From Methylobacterium sp. DB0501 (GTDB taxonomy: Bacteria; Pseudomonadota; Alphaproteobacteria; Rhizobiales; Beijerinckiaceae): a stretch of DNA of 43,759 bases. Below are positions 15,654 through 22,867 of this stretch, one piece after another. The DNA lies in assembly GCF_011043735.1 (NCBI RefSeq), contig NZ_JAAKGV010000036.1:1-43759 (forward strand). The letters are read 5' to 3'. The position numbers and the translations under genes are program-made. The stretch's first letter is position 1, and every line of letters starts with the position of its first letter. Below the pieces are notes generated by a model that was not told where the DNA came from, did no database searches, and saw nothing but the letters and a program-made list of their open reading frames with translations.

Positions 15654-16297
15654 GGCTGTGCGGCCGCCTCGGGCAGGCGTTCCTCTTCCGGCAACCGGAA
15701 GACGAGATCGTCGGCGTCGATACTCCAGAGGCGCAGGAAGAACGGCACGACGGTGGGAAGTGGCAGCTCAAGCACGAGCCGAGCGTGCCCCTTCGAGGCA
15801 TCTGCCACCACGTTGTACAATTCGCGGTCCAGCTTCCGCGCCTTGACGAAATCTTCGATTGGTTCGGATAGCAAGAACTCGCCTACCGCCCGAGGAGCTA
15901 GAAAATCTTTGGCACGCTCCGGCACGACGACAGCGATCCAAGATTGCTGGAACCGATACACCCAATCTCTAAGATAATCGTTTCTGTTTAGATGAGCATC
16001 ATCCTTCGCATGTATATCTACTAGATTGCCCCGGAGATAAGCAGCTTGGACAGCAGCATCGATGAATGTTAGATACGCGAACTGCTTTCTTGGAACGAGC
16101 ACGATGGGGCATTCGCGCGCATGTACACCCCTTGCGCGGTAGCCTGGTGCCTCCGCAGCCCATCGACTGTCGCGGTCGACGATCGAGAACGGGATCCCCG
16201 CCTTGTGATACTCGTTGGCTAACCGGGCTGAAGATCGCACCGCATCGTGGAATATCTGGCGGACGCGGTTTCCTATCGTACGGACAAGACGAGTCAT
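15650..16297 (-). CDS. Unknown protein coupled to the TraG-like gene
   Basis: About 215 residues from the ATG at 16297, chosen for an upstream CAGGAG on the reverse strand (16310-16315). An open frame continues upstream to 16663 but loses protein-like composition. I recognise no domain. Visible features are a basic N-terminal helix (RLVRTIGNRVRQIFHDAVRSS), an IVDRDSRWA segment, an aromatic stretch (DYLRDWVYRFQQSWIAVVVPE) and an acidic C-terminus. There is no signal peptide or membrane span. The 4-bp GTGA overlap with the coupling-protein start implies that the two are made together, so a role at the relaxosome or T4SS interface is a reasonable guess. Confidence 0.6.
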   Translation of the reverse strand: MTRLVRTIGNRVRQIFHDAVRSSARLANEYHKAGIPFSIVDRDSRWAAEAPGYRARGVHARECPIVLVPRKQFAYLTFIDAAVQAAYLRGNLVDIHAKDDAHLNRNDYLRDWVYRFQQSWIAVVVPERAKDFLAPRAVGEFLLSEPIEDFVKARKLDRELYNVVADASKGHARLVLELPLPTVVPFFLRLWSIDADDLVFRLPEEERLPEAAAQP

Positions 16298-16581
16298 ATG
16301 CGTTGCGATCTCCTGACGCCGAGATGGATCGCATAGCGGGCATTCAATTTTGGCAAGCTGCTTATGTAAAAATTGATCGAACACATGCCCGTGTGATGGC
16401 CGCGTACCCGAGCGTGAGGATCGTCTGGTGCCGGCACGATGGATCGCGAACTGCGGGCCCAAGTGATGATGAGGATCTCCGGCCGCAGCGAACGGACCGC
16501 GTGGTGAGCGTAAGGCAGAGCTTAACCCTGGAACGTGATAGGCTCCTTCGGCATGAAGGCCCGCCAGGTCGAGGAGCAGGG

Positions 16582-17070
16582 ATGCCGATCCGGCGCGAGC
16601 ACCGCTTCTTCTATCCCATCGACTGGCCCCAGCTCTCCGACGCGATCCGCTTCCGTCGCGCACAGGGCCGATGCGAGGAATGCGCCCGCCCCCACCTGCA
16701 ACGCGTCTTCCGTCTCGGGGATGGGCGATGGTGGGACGCCGAGATCGCGAGCTGGCGTGACGGTCAGGGCCGCCGGCTGCGGAAGCGGCTGCGCGACAAG
16801 GACCTGCTCACGCGGGTCCGCATCACTCGGGTCGTGCTGGCCGCGGCGCACCGCGACCACGACACCGCCAACAACGAGGACACCAATCTGGCGGCGTTCT
16901 GCCAGCGCTGCCACATGCTGCACGACCGCGACGAGCATCAGCGCCGGCGCTGGCGCTGGCGCACCCTGTTCCGGCGCAAGGCCATGGGTGACCTGTTCCA
17001 GGGGCCGTACTCGCCCCCTGTGACCGCGCAGGCCGCTCTCAGGCCGCGTTCATCGTCGGGATTGTGCTGA
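16582..17070 (+). CDS. HNH endonuclease-like protein
   Basis: A 162-residue protein starting at ATG 16582, with GAGGAG 5-10 bases upstream. Two CxxC pairs form a zinc knuckle (C31/C34 in RCEECARP and C107/C110 in FCQRCHM). The HNH core is visible as DH at 92-93, N102 and H111. The last ~45 residues are very basic (RRRWRWRTLFRRK). Such small HNH proteins are common on alphaproteobacterial plasmids; their target is unknown. Its 3' end overlaps the 3' end of higA on the other strand by about 32 bp. A C-terminal stump of a related gene persists at 2782-2859. It diverges from the coupling-protein operon. Confidence 0.75.
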   Translation: MPIRREHRFFYPIDWPQLSDAIRFRRAQGRCEECARPHLQRVFRLGDGRWWDAEIASWRDGQGRRLRKRLRDKDLLTRVRITRVVLAAAHRDHDTANNEDTNLAAFCQRCHMLHDRDEHQRRRWRWRTLFRRKAMGDLFQGPYSPPVTAQAALRPRSSSGLC

Positions 17071-17347
17071 CGTCGACGGTGCGAGCCGCATGCCAGAGAT
17101 CGTGGGCAGCCTGCATCTTGAGCCACACGTCGGGACCATTGCCGCAGAACTTGCCGATCCGCAGCGCCATCTCCGGGGACACGGCAGCAGAGCCGGCAAG
17201 AACGCGATGCAGGGCTTGGCGCGTGACGCCCAGGTGTTTAGCCGCGGTGGACACCGGCATGCCAAGGGCGGGAAGCACGTCCTCGCGCAGGATCTCGCCG
17301 GGATGGATGGGAGGACGACCGGGGTCGCGGCGAACCTCAGGAGCCAT
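17039..17347 (-). CDS. higA: HigA-family antitoxin
   Basis: A 102-residue XRE-type protein. It starts at ATG 17347, inside the end of higB (11-bp overlap). It opens with the signature PPIHPGEILREDVLPALGM. The helix-turn-helix STAAKHLGVTRQALHRVLAG follows at about residues 33-52, then the family block ISPEMALRIGKF-like (VSPEMALRIGKFCGNGPDVWLKMQAAHDLW). It binds and inhibits HigB and represses the operon. The toxin-first gene order is characteristic of higBA. An alternative start at 17377 lies within higB coding sequence and is unlikely. Confidence 0.9.
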   Translation of the reverse strand: MAPEVRRDPGRPPIHPGEILREDVLPALGMPVSTAAKHLGVTRQALHRVLAGSAAVSPEMALRIGKFCGNGPDVWLKMQAAHDLWHAARTVDVSTIPTMNAA

Positions 17348-17621
17348 GATAATCCTCCAGATCGATGTCGGTGGCATCCTGGCCGTCGAACGCGAAGGTC
17401 AGGCGCCAGTTGCGCGAAACGGTGATGGCGTAACGGCCGGCCAGGTCGCCTGAGAGGGCGTGGAAGCCGTACGTGACGATGTCCATGTCCTCTGGACGGG
17501 TCGCCTGATCGAGCAGCACGAGCTGGCGGTCGATCCTGCGGACCCAGTCTGGCCGCAGGCCGCTCGCATCGCTCTTGGTCCAGAAGCGTGTGAGCGCCTT
17601 GCTGCGGAAGCTTTTGATCAT
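17337..17621 (-). CDS. higB: HigB-family ribosome-dependent mRNA interferase toxin
   Basis: A 94-residue RelE/ParE-superfamily protein. It begins MIKSFRSKALTRFW and contains RRIDRQLVLLDQA, the GFHALSGDLAGRYAITVSRNWRLTF core and the DLEDYH terminus, all hallmarks of HigB ('plasmid maintenance system killer'). Known HigB toxins cleave translated mRNA at the ribosome. Expression appears to come from a TTGACA/TACACT promoter whose -10 box lies in a palindromic operator only a few bases before the ATG, so the transcript is likely leaderless or nearly so. The operon is probably a plasmid stabilisation module, working beside vapBC. Confidence 0.9.
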   Translation of the reverse strand: MIKSFRSKALTRFWTKSDASGLRPDWVRRIDRQLVLLDQATRPEDMDIVTYGFHALSGDLAGRYAITVSRNWRLTFAFDGQDATDIDLEDYHGS

Positions 17622-17626
17622 GCCGA

Positions 17627-17671
17627 GAGTGTAACGCGTTGCGCGTCACTGTCAAGCAAAGCGTTACACTC
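17627..17671 (-). promoter_or_regulatory. higBA promoter and palindromic operator
   Basis: GAGTGTAACGC (17627-17637) and GCGTTACACTC (17661-17671) form a perfect 11-bp inverted repeat with a 23-bp spacer. On the reverse strand TTGACA (17655-17650) and TACACT (17633-17628) are 16 bp apart, a near-consensus sigma70 promoter. The -10 box lies in the proximal arm, so HigA binding would block it. The predicted transcript start falls at the higB ATG (17621). Confidence 0.75.
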
Positions 17672-17687
17672 GTGGTCAGCTGCGTCC

Positions 17688-18257
17688 TCAGCCATCCGGA
17701 GCCGCCACGGCTTTGCTCGCGCCGAGCAGGCGGTAGACGCTGGCCCGGCCGATCCCCAATTGCCGGGCGATCGCTGAGGGTCCCATCCCCTCCCCTGCCA
17801 GGCGCTGTACCTCGTCGACGGCGATGCGGGTCTTGCCACCTTTATAGACGCCGGCGGCCTTGGCCTTGGCGATGCCCTCCATCTGGCGCTCGCGCCGCAG
17901 GTTGGTCTCGAACTCGGCGAACACCCCGAGCATGTCGAGGAAGGCCTTGCCGGCGGCGGTGCCGGTGTCGATCGGTTGCTCGGTGGCGACGAGGGAGGCT
18001 CCCTTGGCCTTGAGCTCGCGGACGATGTCTTGAAGGTCGCCGAGGGAACGGGCGAGGCGGTCGATGCGGGTGACCACGAGAGTGTCGCCGTTGCCGATGA
18101 AGTCGAGGACGGTGCGCAGCTCAGCGCGACCGGTGACAGTGGATCCGCTGACTTTCTCGGACCGGATGACCCCGCACCCTGCGGCAGAGAGGGCGGCAAG
18201 CTGGAGGGAGAGGTCCTGGTCCGTGGTACTGACGCGTGCGTAGCCGATCCTACCCAT
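17688..18257 (-). CDS. Serine recombinase, resolvase/invertase family
   Basis: A 189-residue protein from ATG 18257 (an in-frame ATG at 18269 is possible). The N-terminal catalytic domain has the nucleophilic serine in GYARVSTTDQDL, the conserved arginines in RIDRLARSLGDL, the EQPIDTGTAAGKAFLDMLGVFAEFE block, and the RRERQMEGIAKAKA helix E. A C-terminal Hin-like helix-turn-helix (GMGPSAIARQLGIGRASVYRLL) follows. Size and layout fit Tn3-type resolvases and plasmid multimer-resolution enzymes. No transposase accompanies it; a candidate res site lies directly upstream (18263-18364). Resolving plasmid dimers next to the parA locus is the most likely job. Confidence 0.88.
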   Translation of the reverse strand: MGRIGYARVSTTDQDLSLQLAALSAAGCGVIRSEKVSGSTVTGRAELRTVLDFIGNGDTLVVTRIDRLARSLGDLQDIVRELKAKGASLVATEQPIDTGTAAGKAFLDMLGVFAEFETNLRRERQMEGIAKAKAAGVYKGGKTRIAVDEVQRLAGEGMGPSAIARQLGIGRASVYRLLGASKAVAAPDG

Positions 18258-18262
18258 GATTC

Positions 18263-18364
18263 GTCTCACCAGGGTCTAGAGGTTCAATCCTATCTGTTTC
18301 AAGCCCCTATTTGCAACCCTGTTGAGACGCCCACGGCTGTGTCATAGGCCTGTCTCAACAGGGT
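18263..18364. promoter_or_regulatory. Candidate res site of the serine recombinase
   Basis: Three copies of a 13-bp motif: GTCTCACCAGGGT (18263-18275), ACCCTGTTGAGAC (18316-18328, inverted) and GTCTCAACAGGGT (18352-18364). The last two are exact complements 23 bp apart. The cluster lies between the recombinase start and the parA locus, the usual place for a res site that also controls the recombinase promoter. The crossover dinucleotide cannot be assigned. Confidence 0.5.
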
Positions 18365-18444
18365 GCACCCAGCGGACAAGGGATCGGGCGTTCGGGGAAA
18401 CGGATCCGGTCCGAGAACCCTGCATCTTGATCAAATGTACATTT

Positions 18445-18650
18445 AGGCGCGCGCCTTTCCGCATTTGCGTATATGAGCCTTCTAGTCCTTGCGCCTTCTG
18501 GATCAATCGCCTTTACGCACATGATGGCGCGCTGACAGAAAGGCGCCAAGGCGTGCGCCTTTAAGCCGTCCCGCCTTTGCGCCTGCGCGCCTTCATGCTT
18601 TGTTGTGACTTCGCCCTTACGCCTATCTGGGCGCTTGGGCGTGCGCCTGT
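18445..18650. repeat. GCGCCTT repeat array, candidate plasmid centromere
   Basis: At least nine copies of GCGCCTT or close variants occur in both orientations: the AGGCGCGCGCCT palindrome (18445-18456), 18491-18497, 18508-18514, 18539-18546 (inverted), AAGGCGTGCGCCTT (18548-18561), 18572-18578, 18579-18584, 18587-18593 and 18643-18648. The cluster ends 65 bp before parA. Partition sites bound by small RHH partners are typically clusters of short repeats in this position, doubling as the operator. Confidence 0.6.
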
Positions 18651-18714
18651 CCGCTCACCTGCCCAAGCCGGCATCCGCCCAGGCCGGCGCCCGCCCATCC
18701 GTGAAGGAGCCCTC

Positions 18715-19386
18715 ATGCCTGTCGTCAGCCTGTGCTCGACCAAGGGAGGCGTCGGCAAGACGACGCTCGCGATCTGCCTCGCCTCGACCGCCGCCCAGCG
18801 CGGCGCGGGCGTCGTCATCCTCGACGCCGACCCGAACGGCCACGTGCGCGCCTGGCGCGAGGCGGCCGACCGCGAGGGCAGGGGAGGGGGCGTCGACGTG
18901 ATCGCCGGCGTTACGGAAGCGACCATGCAAGACCGGATAGCCGAGGCCGTCGAGCGTTACGCCCTCGTCGTGATCGACCTTGAAGGCGCCGCCTCTAAGG
19001 CCGTGACCTTCGCGATCGCCGAGAGCGACATCGTCGTGATCCCCTCGGGCATCTCGGGCATGGACCTGCAGGAGGTGTTCCGCACCCATGCTGAGGTGAA
19101 GCGGGCCGAGAAGATGCTGCGCCGGCCCATCCCGGCACGCGTCATCTTCACTGGCATGGCGACGATCGCGAGCCGGGTTGCCAAGCACGCGCGCCAAGAG
19201 GTGGTTGACGCCGGCATTCCGGTGCTCACGACAGAGACGATCCGGCGCCCGAACGCCTACCAGTCGATGCACTTCAACGGCCTGACGCCGCTCGAGCCCG
19301 ACGGTGACCCCAAGGCCGCGGCCGAGATCGCCCGCGCGCTCGATGAAATCCTCGCCGTCATCACCCCGTCCGAGGCCGCCGCCTGA
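18715..19386 (+). CDS. parA: ParA-family partition ATPase
   Basis: A 223-residue protein from ATG 18715 with GAAGGAG about seven bases upstream. It has the deviant Walker A CSTKGGVGKTTLAI (residues 7-20), Walker A' VVILDADPNGHV (about 36-47) and Walker B-like LVVIDLEGAAS (about 81-91). It lacks an N-terminal helix-turn-helix, so it belongs to the short type Ib ParA group, whose partner is a small RHH protein and whose centromere lies upstream of the operon. Both are present: the repeat array at 18445-18650 and the gene that follows, which overlaps by one base (TGATG). It should pattern on the nucleoid to segregate the plasmid. Confidence 0.9.
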   Translation: MPVVSLCSTKGGVGKTTLAICLASTAAQRGAGVVILDADPNGHVRAWREAADREGRGGGVDVIAGVTEATMQDRIAEAVERYALVVIDLEGAASKAVTFAIAESDIVVIPSGISGMDLQEVFRTHAEVKRAEKMLRRPIPARVIFTGMATIASRVAKHARQEVVDAGIPVLTTETIRRPNAYQSMHFNGLTPLEPDGDPKAAAEIARALDEILAVITPSEAAA

Positions 19387-19769
19387 TGTCCACGCCCGCG
19401 AAATCCATCCCGCTCGGCCGCGCTCCGCGCCCGCGAACGAACCCCGAGGATCTCGCGCAGCTCGTCGCCGGCGGGGCCGAGGCCGGGTTCGCCCGCCCGC
19501 TCGCGCCGCCGCCCGAGCCTGCCGCGGAGCCGGCGCCTGTCGCCCCCCCCGCCGCGCCGCCGCCCGCCCCAGCGATGTACGATGGCCCCGTGAGCCCGCT
19601 GCGGCTCGAGGTGCCCGATCTCATCTGGCTCGCGCTCAAGATGGAATCGGCCAAGCGCAAGGTGTCGGTGAAGTACCTCGTGATCGAGGCGCTCGCCGCG
19701 AAGGGCTACGCCGAGGGTCTCGACCTCTCCCTCGTGCCAGAGGACGGCCGGCGTAACACGAAGCGCTGA
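19386..19769 (+). CDS. Small ribbon-helix-helix partner of ParA (ParB/ParG-type)
   Basis: A 127-residue protein translationally linked to parA. Residues 1-60 are a flexible Pro/Ala-rich arm. The C-terminal half reads LRLEVPDLIWLALKMESAKRKVSVKYLVIEALAAKGY, a strand followed by two helices as in ribbon-helix-helix DNA-binding domains. ParG and omega-type partners have the same layout: a mobile N-terminal arm that stimulates ParA ATPase and a C-terminal DNA-binding dimer. It is expected to bind the upstream GCGCCTT array. A hairpin terminator follows. Confidence 0.7.
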   Translation: MSTPAKSIPLGRAPRPRTNPEDLAQLVAGGAEAGFARPLAPPPEPAAEPAPVAPPAAPPPAPAMYDGPVSPLRLEVPDLIWLALKMESAKRKVSVKYLVIEALAAKGYAEGLDLSLVPEDGRRNTKR

Positions 19770-19802
19770 TCGCCGCGACCTGATCCCGAATCCCTCACCG
19801 AG

Positions 19803-19828
19803 CGCCGGATCCTCACCAGGGTCCGGCG
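19803..19828. terminator. Hairpin between the convergent par and rep-like genes
   Basis: CGCCGGATCCT (19803-19813) pairs with AGGGTCCGGCG (19818-19828) across a 4-base loop, with one G-T mismatch, followed by TTCT. It lies between two gene ends that face each other and could stop transcription from both sides, most clearly from parA. Confidence 0.5.
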
Positions 19829-19860
19829 TTCTCGATTCCAGGGGTGGCGTCAGTCTCAGG

Positions 19861-20622
19861 CTAGAATCGGAACCCCGCGGCCGGTCGTCCGGGCTGACCG
19901 GATCTGGAATCCCCCCTTCGAAAACCTCTTTCGACGCTTCCGCGAGCTGCCGCCCCTTCCTTCAAAGAAGAAGAGAATCGATTCGTATCCGCAGGGGTGA
20001 CCTTCGATTCACCCACCCACCTCGACCTGGAGCGGCGGGCGAGCCACGTGGCCCATTCCCGGGATAGGACGCGGATCACGTTCGTCAGGTGCTTGGCCCC
20101 GCGTTGCTTGCGCTCGTCGACGGAGATGAGGCCTTGCAGGCGGGCTTCCTTGATCGCCCTCTGAACGAGGCGGGTGCAGACCCCGGCCCGCTGCGCGATC
20201 TCGGCCACCGAGCGGTCGCACCGGCCCTTGGCCGCGATCTCGTCGGCGACGATACCCAGTGCCGCTATCTCGCCCACCGTGAACCGCTCGGCGAGACCCG
20301 GCGGGATCGGACCGGAATAGGCGACGCGCCGGCGGCGGAGCTTCGCGGCCGGACGGTCGCTGATGCGGGGACGGCTCCGGGGCGGGAAGATCGACGCGCG
20401 TTCCATTACAGAACCGAGCGGCACAGCGGGGGCGGGCAGAGGCGCGGCAGCGGGGGACGCACGGCCGGCAGTGCGCCGTGCCTCGATCGCGTCGTCGAGC
20501 TCGCCCGCCTCGCGGTCGTCGATCCGTTCGGCCGCGTTCAGCGCGTAGAGCTGCTCGCGCAGGGCCGGCAGCATCGCCGGCAGCGCCCGGGCGATCGCCT
20601 CTTTCATCTCGGCATAGGTCAT
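19861..20622 (-). CDS. Winged-helix DNA-binding protein, candidate replication initiator
   Basis: A 253-residue protein. The centre (about residues 100-200) has a PIPPGLAERFTVGEIAALGIVADEIA segment. A winged-helix part follows: CDRSVAEIAQRAGVCTRLVQRAIKEARLQGLISVDERKQRG, then KHLTNVIRVLSREWATWLARR. The N- and C-terminal parts look disordered. This pattern is familiar from plasmid HTH proteins in Methylobacterium and rhizobia, whose role is not firmly known. I know of no better candidate for Rep in the window: there is no RepA/RepC or RepABC. It sits next to parA, as Rep genes often do, and a gene-free stretch with a long palindrome follows its 5' end. The function is inferred. Confidence 0.55.
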   Translation of the reverse strand: MTYAEMKEAIARALPAMLPALREQLYALNAAERIDDREAGELDDAIEARRTAGRASPAAAPLPAPAVPLGSVMERASIFPPRSRPRISDRPAAKLRRRRVAYSGPIPPGLAERFTVGEIAALGIVADEIAAKGRCDRSVAEIAQRAGVCTRLVQRAIKEARLQGLISVDERKQRGAKHLTNVIRVLSREWATWLARRSRSRWVGESKVTPADTNRFSSSLKEGAAARGSVERGFRRGDSRSGQPGRPAAGFRF

Positions 20623-20923
20623 CGGTCGGCCTCAGGGTGAGGCCGCGGCAGATCGAGCCGGGTCGCGTCGGATGCGCCCGGTTCCCAGATAAAGCACCAT
20701 CGTTTCCGGAAGCGGGTTCCGGATTGACGAGGCAGCGATTTCGGGGGATGATCCGTCTTGCTTAGTGACTGGATCGGCCCCCTCGGGGCTCAAGACCCTC
20801 GGTCGCCCTGCCAGGGGCTTCCGGGGGTCTCGTCTTTTCAGGGTTTCACTGCGGCGGCGGGAAACTCCGGTGATGCGACTCGGGCAGCGTGCCCGGCCAC
20901 GTTAACGTGTCATGAGGCACGGA
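20623..20923. other. Gene-free region upstream of the Rep candidate
   Basis: I see no gene here. It holds a perfect 12-bp palindrome CACGTTAACGTG (20898-20909), two close TTCCGGA copies (about 20703-20722) and several G/C-rich inverted segments. It could contain the vegetative origin, but no clear iteron set or DnaA box was recognised. Confidence 0.4.
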
Positions 20924-21043
20924 TTAACCGTTGCCGTCAAATCGCCCCGGTTCGAAATGCTGACCGAGCATCCGATAGAGCGCCCGGGTTGCCGCTTCCG
21001 AGATCCGCGTGCCGGCCGGGCCGTGCGGTCCATGAACGATCAC
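20924..21043 (-). CDS. Possible small downstream ORF (39 residues)
   Basis: From GTG 21043 the frame reads VIVHGPHGPAGTRISEAATRAL and ends at TAA 20924-20926. The same frame is open back to 21085, where the TAG stop of the gene above lies, so this may be the tail of one gene split by a nonsense codon or a separate coupled ORF. The composition looks coding, but there is no good start. Confidence 0.3.
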   Translation of the reverse strand: MIVHGPHGPAGTRISEAATRALYRMLGQHFEPGRFDGNG

Positions 21044-21085
21044 GATGAGGCGGATGTCCTCGACCTGGGTGGTGGCGGAGGGGCG

Positions 21086-21465
21086 CTATTCACTGAGCCG
21101 TCCCTCCGGCAGATGCGGCGCTGCCCGTGCCGCGGCCACCGTATCCGTCCCGGGGAACGGGCTGCCGATGCGGCGCAGTGCGGCATCGAACGCCCGCTTC
21201 AACCGCTTGACCTCGATCCGTCGCGCCATCCGCGCCTGCGCAGCATAGTCTATCCCGGGCTCGCGCCAGATCTCCTGCCCCGCCCAACGCTTCGCGACGC
21301 CGCGGATCGTGCAGTGACCCGCATAGGTGAACCCTTGGATATGAGCCTCCTCGGCCAGCGCCTCGGCCACGAAGGTGAGGAGCGGATCGGACGGCATCAG
21401 GATCGAGCAGATTGGCGACAGCAGAGCGTGCATCCTATCGGCGATGAGCTCGGCGTCCTCGCCGA
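21086..21465 (-). pseudogene. Unknown gene with its 5' end removed at the IS256 boundary
   Basis: An open frame runs from the edge of the IS256 element (21465) to TAG at 21086-21088. It includes GEDAELIADRMHALLSP upstream of the first ATG at 21433, so the coding character extends into the element boundary and the true N-terminus is lost. An internal start at 21433 could still give 115 residues. Recognisable features are only an ALAEEAHIQGFTYAGHC block and a basic helix RMARRIEVKRLKRAF. Function unknown. Confidence 0.5.
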
Positions 21466-22867
21466 GGGAGCTATGCGGGGATTTGGGTGACGAGGTTGGT
21501 CAGGCGGCGCGGTGATCAGGGCTCGCGGTAACCTCGGTCCCGTCCCGGAAGATGACGCCAGCCACCACTTTCGGCAACTGGTTCTCGCCTTTCAGCCGCC
21601 GCCAGGTTTTCGCCGCAGCCATCACGAGCTTGAACACCATCAGCTTGGCGGTCGTGGGCGAGAGCGCCCCCTTCGTGCGCACCGTTCGATGCCGGACTGT
21701 CGCAAACACGCTCTCGATCGGGTTCGTCGTTCGCAGATGGTCCCATTGTTCCGCCGGCATGTCGTAGAATGCAAGCAGAACTTCTTTGTCCTTCGTCAGA
21801 CATTCGCTCGCACGGGCATACTTCACTCCGTACTTCTCCACGAACACATCCATCGCCACCTCGGCCTCCGCCCGCGTCGACGCCCCGGATATCTCACGCA
21901 GATCCGCCTTCGTCGTCGATTGCACAGACTTCGGGACCTTGTTGAGGACGTTGGCCGTCTTGTGCTGCCAGCAGCGCTGGTGACGCGTGCCGGGGAAGAC
22001 CTCGTCCAGCGCCTTCCAGAAGCCCAGAGCCCCGTCACCTACGGCCAGCGTCGGCGCCACCGACAACCCACGCCGCTTCACGTCGACCAGCAACTCTCGC
22101 CAACTCTGCGCACTCTCGCGCACCCCAACCTGGAAGCCGACCAGTTCCTTCCTGCCTTCCGGCGTGGCGCCGATCAGGACCAGCATGCACTCGGCCTGCT
22201 CCTCCATCTGGGCCTGCAGGTAGACGCCATCGGCCCAGACGTAGACGTAGCGGCGCGCCGAGAGATCGCGCGCCTGCCAGCGGGCGTACTCGTCGGCCCA
22301 CGTCGCGGTCAGCCGCGTGACGACCGCTGGTGACAGGTTCGGCGCGTCCTTGCCCAGGAGGGCCGCGAGCGCCTCCTGGAAATCGCCGGTCGAGATCCCG
22401 CGCAGGTACAGGACCGGCAGCAACGCATCCAGGCTGCGGCTGCGCCGCGCCCACCGCGGCAGGAGGGCCGAGGAGAACCGGATCCGCTCCTCGGGGCTGG
22501 TCGCACCACGATCGCGGATGCGGACCCGCGCCACCGGCACCGGGCCGATGCCGGTGTGGATCGCGCGCTCGGGGCCGTGCCCATGACGGACCAGACGGGC
22601 GCGCCCATCCGGCAGCCGCAGATCCTGCATGGCGCTCAGGAAGGCCTCGGCCTCGAGCTCAACCGCTTGGGCGAGCAGGCGGCGGGCACCCGACCGCAGC
22701 ACTTCGGTCAGGGGATCGTCGATCTCTTCAGGCTGACGAAGCCGGACGATGTTGGTAGGGCTGTCCATGGCGTATCGCTCTCAACGAGAGGTTCTGGCAG
22801 GCTCGACACCCGCCTCGATACGCCGCCTTCACCCAAACCGCGTCACCCATTCTCCCGCATAGCTCCC
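21466..22867 (-). mobile_element. IS256-family insertion sequence, apparently intact
   Basis: The imperfect terminal inverted repeats begin GGGAGCTATGCGGG and share GGGTGACG a few bases further in; they lie at 21466-21495 and about 22837-22867. They enclose one full-length transposase gene. The flanking eight bases differ (CTCGCCGA against GTTTCCTC), so there is no target duplication, and both flanking genes are broken. Confidence 0.85.
21500..22768 (-). CDS. IS256-family transposase
   Basis: A 422-residue mutator-type (DDE) transposase of normal length. It contains RSLDALLPVLYLRGISTGDFQEAL, then YVYVWADGVYLQAQ with the first catalytic Asp, LAVGDGALGFWKALDEVFP with the second Asp in the GDGA motif, RHQRCWQHKTANVLNKVP, and the C-terminal NPIESVFATVRHRT with the expected Glu. 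The C-terminus includes ENQLPKVVAGVIF. All hallmarks are present and no frameshift is seen, so it is probably active. A heavily deleted relative lies at 2503-2783. Confidence 0.92.
   Translation of the reverse strand: MDSPTNIVRLRQPEEIDDPLTEVLRSGARRLLAQAVELEAEAFLSAMQDLRLPDGRARLVRHGHGPERAIHTGIGPVPVARVRIRDRGATSPEERIRFSSALLPRWARRSRSLDALLPVLYLRGISTGDFQEALAALLGKDAPNLSPAVVTRLTATWADEYARWQARDLSARRYVYVWADGVYLQAQMEEQAECMLVLIGATPEGRKELVGFQVGVRESAQSWRELLVDVKRRGLSVAPTLAVGDGALGFWKALDEVFPGTRHQRCWQHKTANVLNKVPKSVQSTTKADLREISGASTRAEAEVAMDVFVEKYGVKYARASECLTKDKEVLLAFYDMPAEQWDHLRTTNPIESVFATVRHRTVRTKGALSPTTAKLMVFKLVMAAAKTWRRLKGENQLPKVVAGVIFRDGTEVTASPDHRAA

Noticed and set aside
16066..16581. Upstream extension of the HNH gene
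   Set aside because: Overlaps the coding region of the leftward gene at 15650-16297; GAGGAG before ATG 16582 decides the start.
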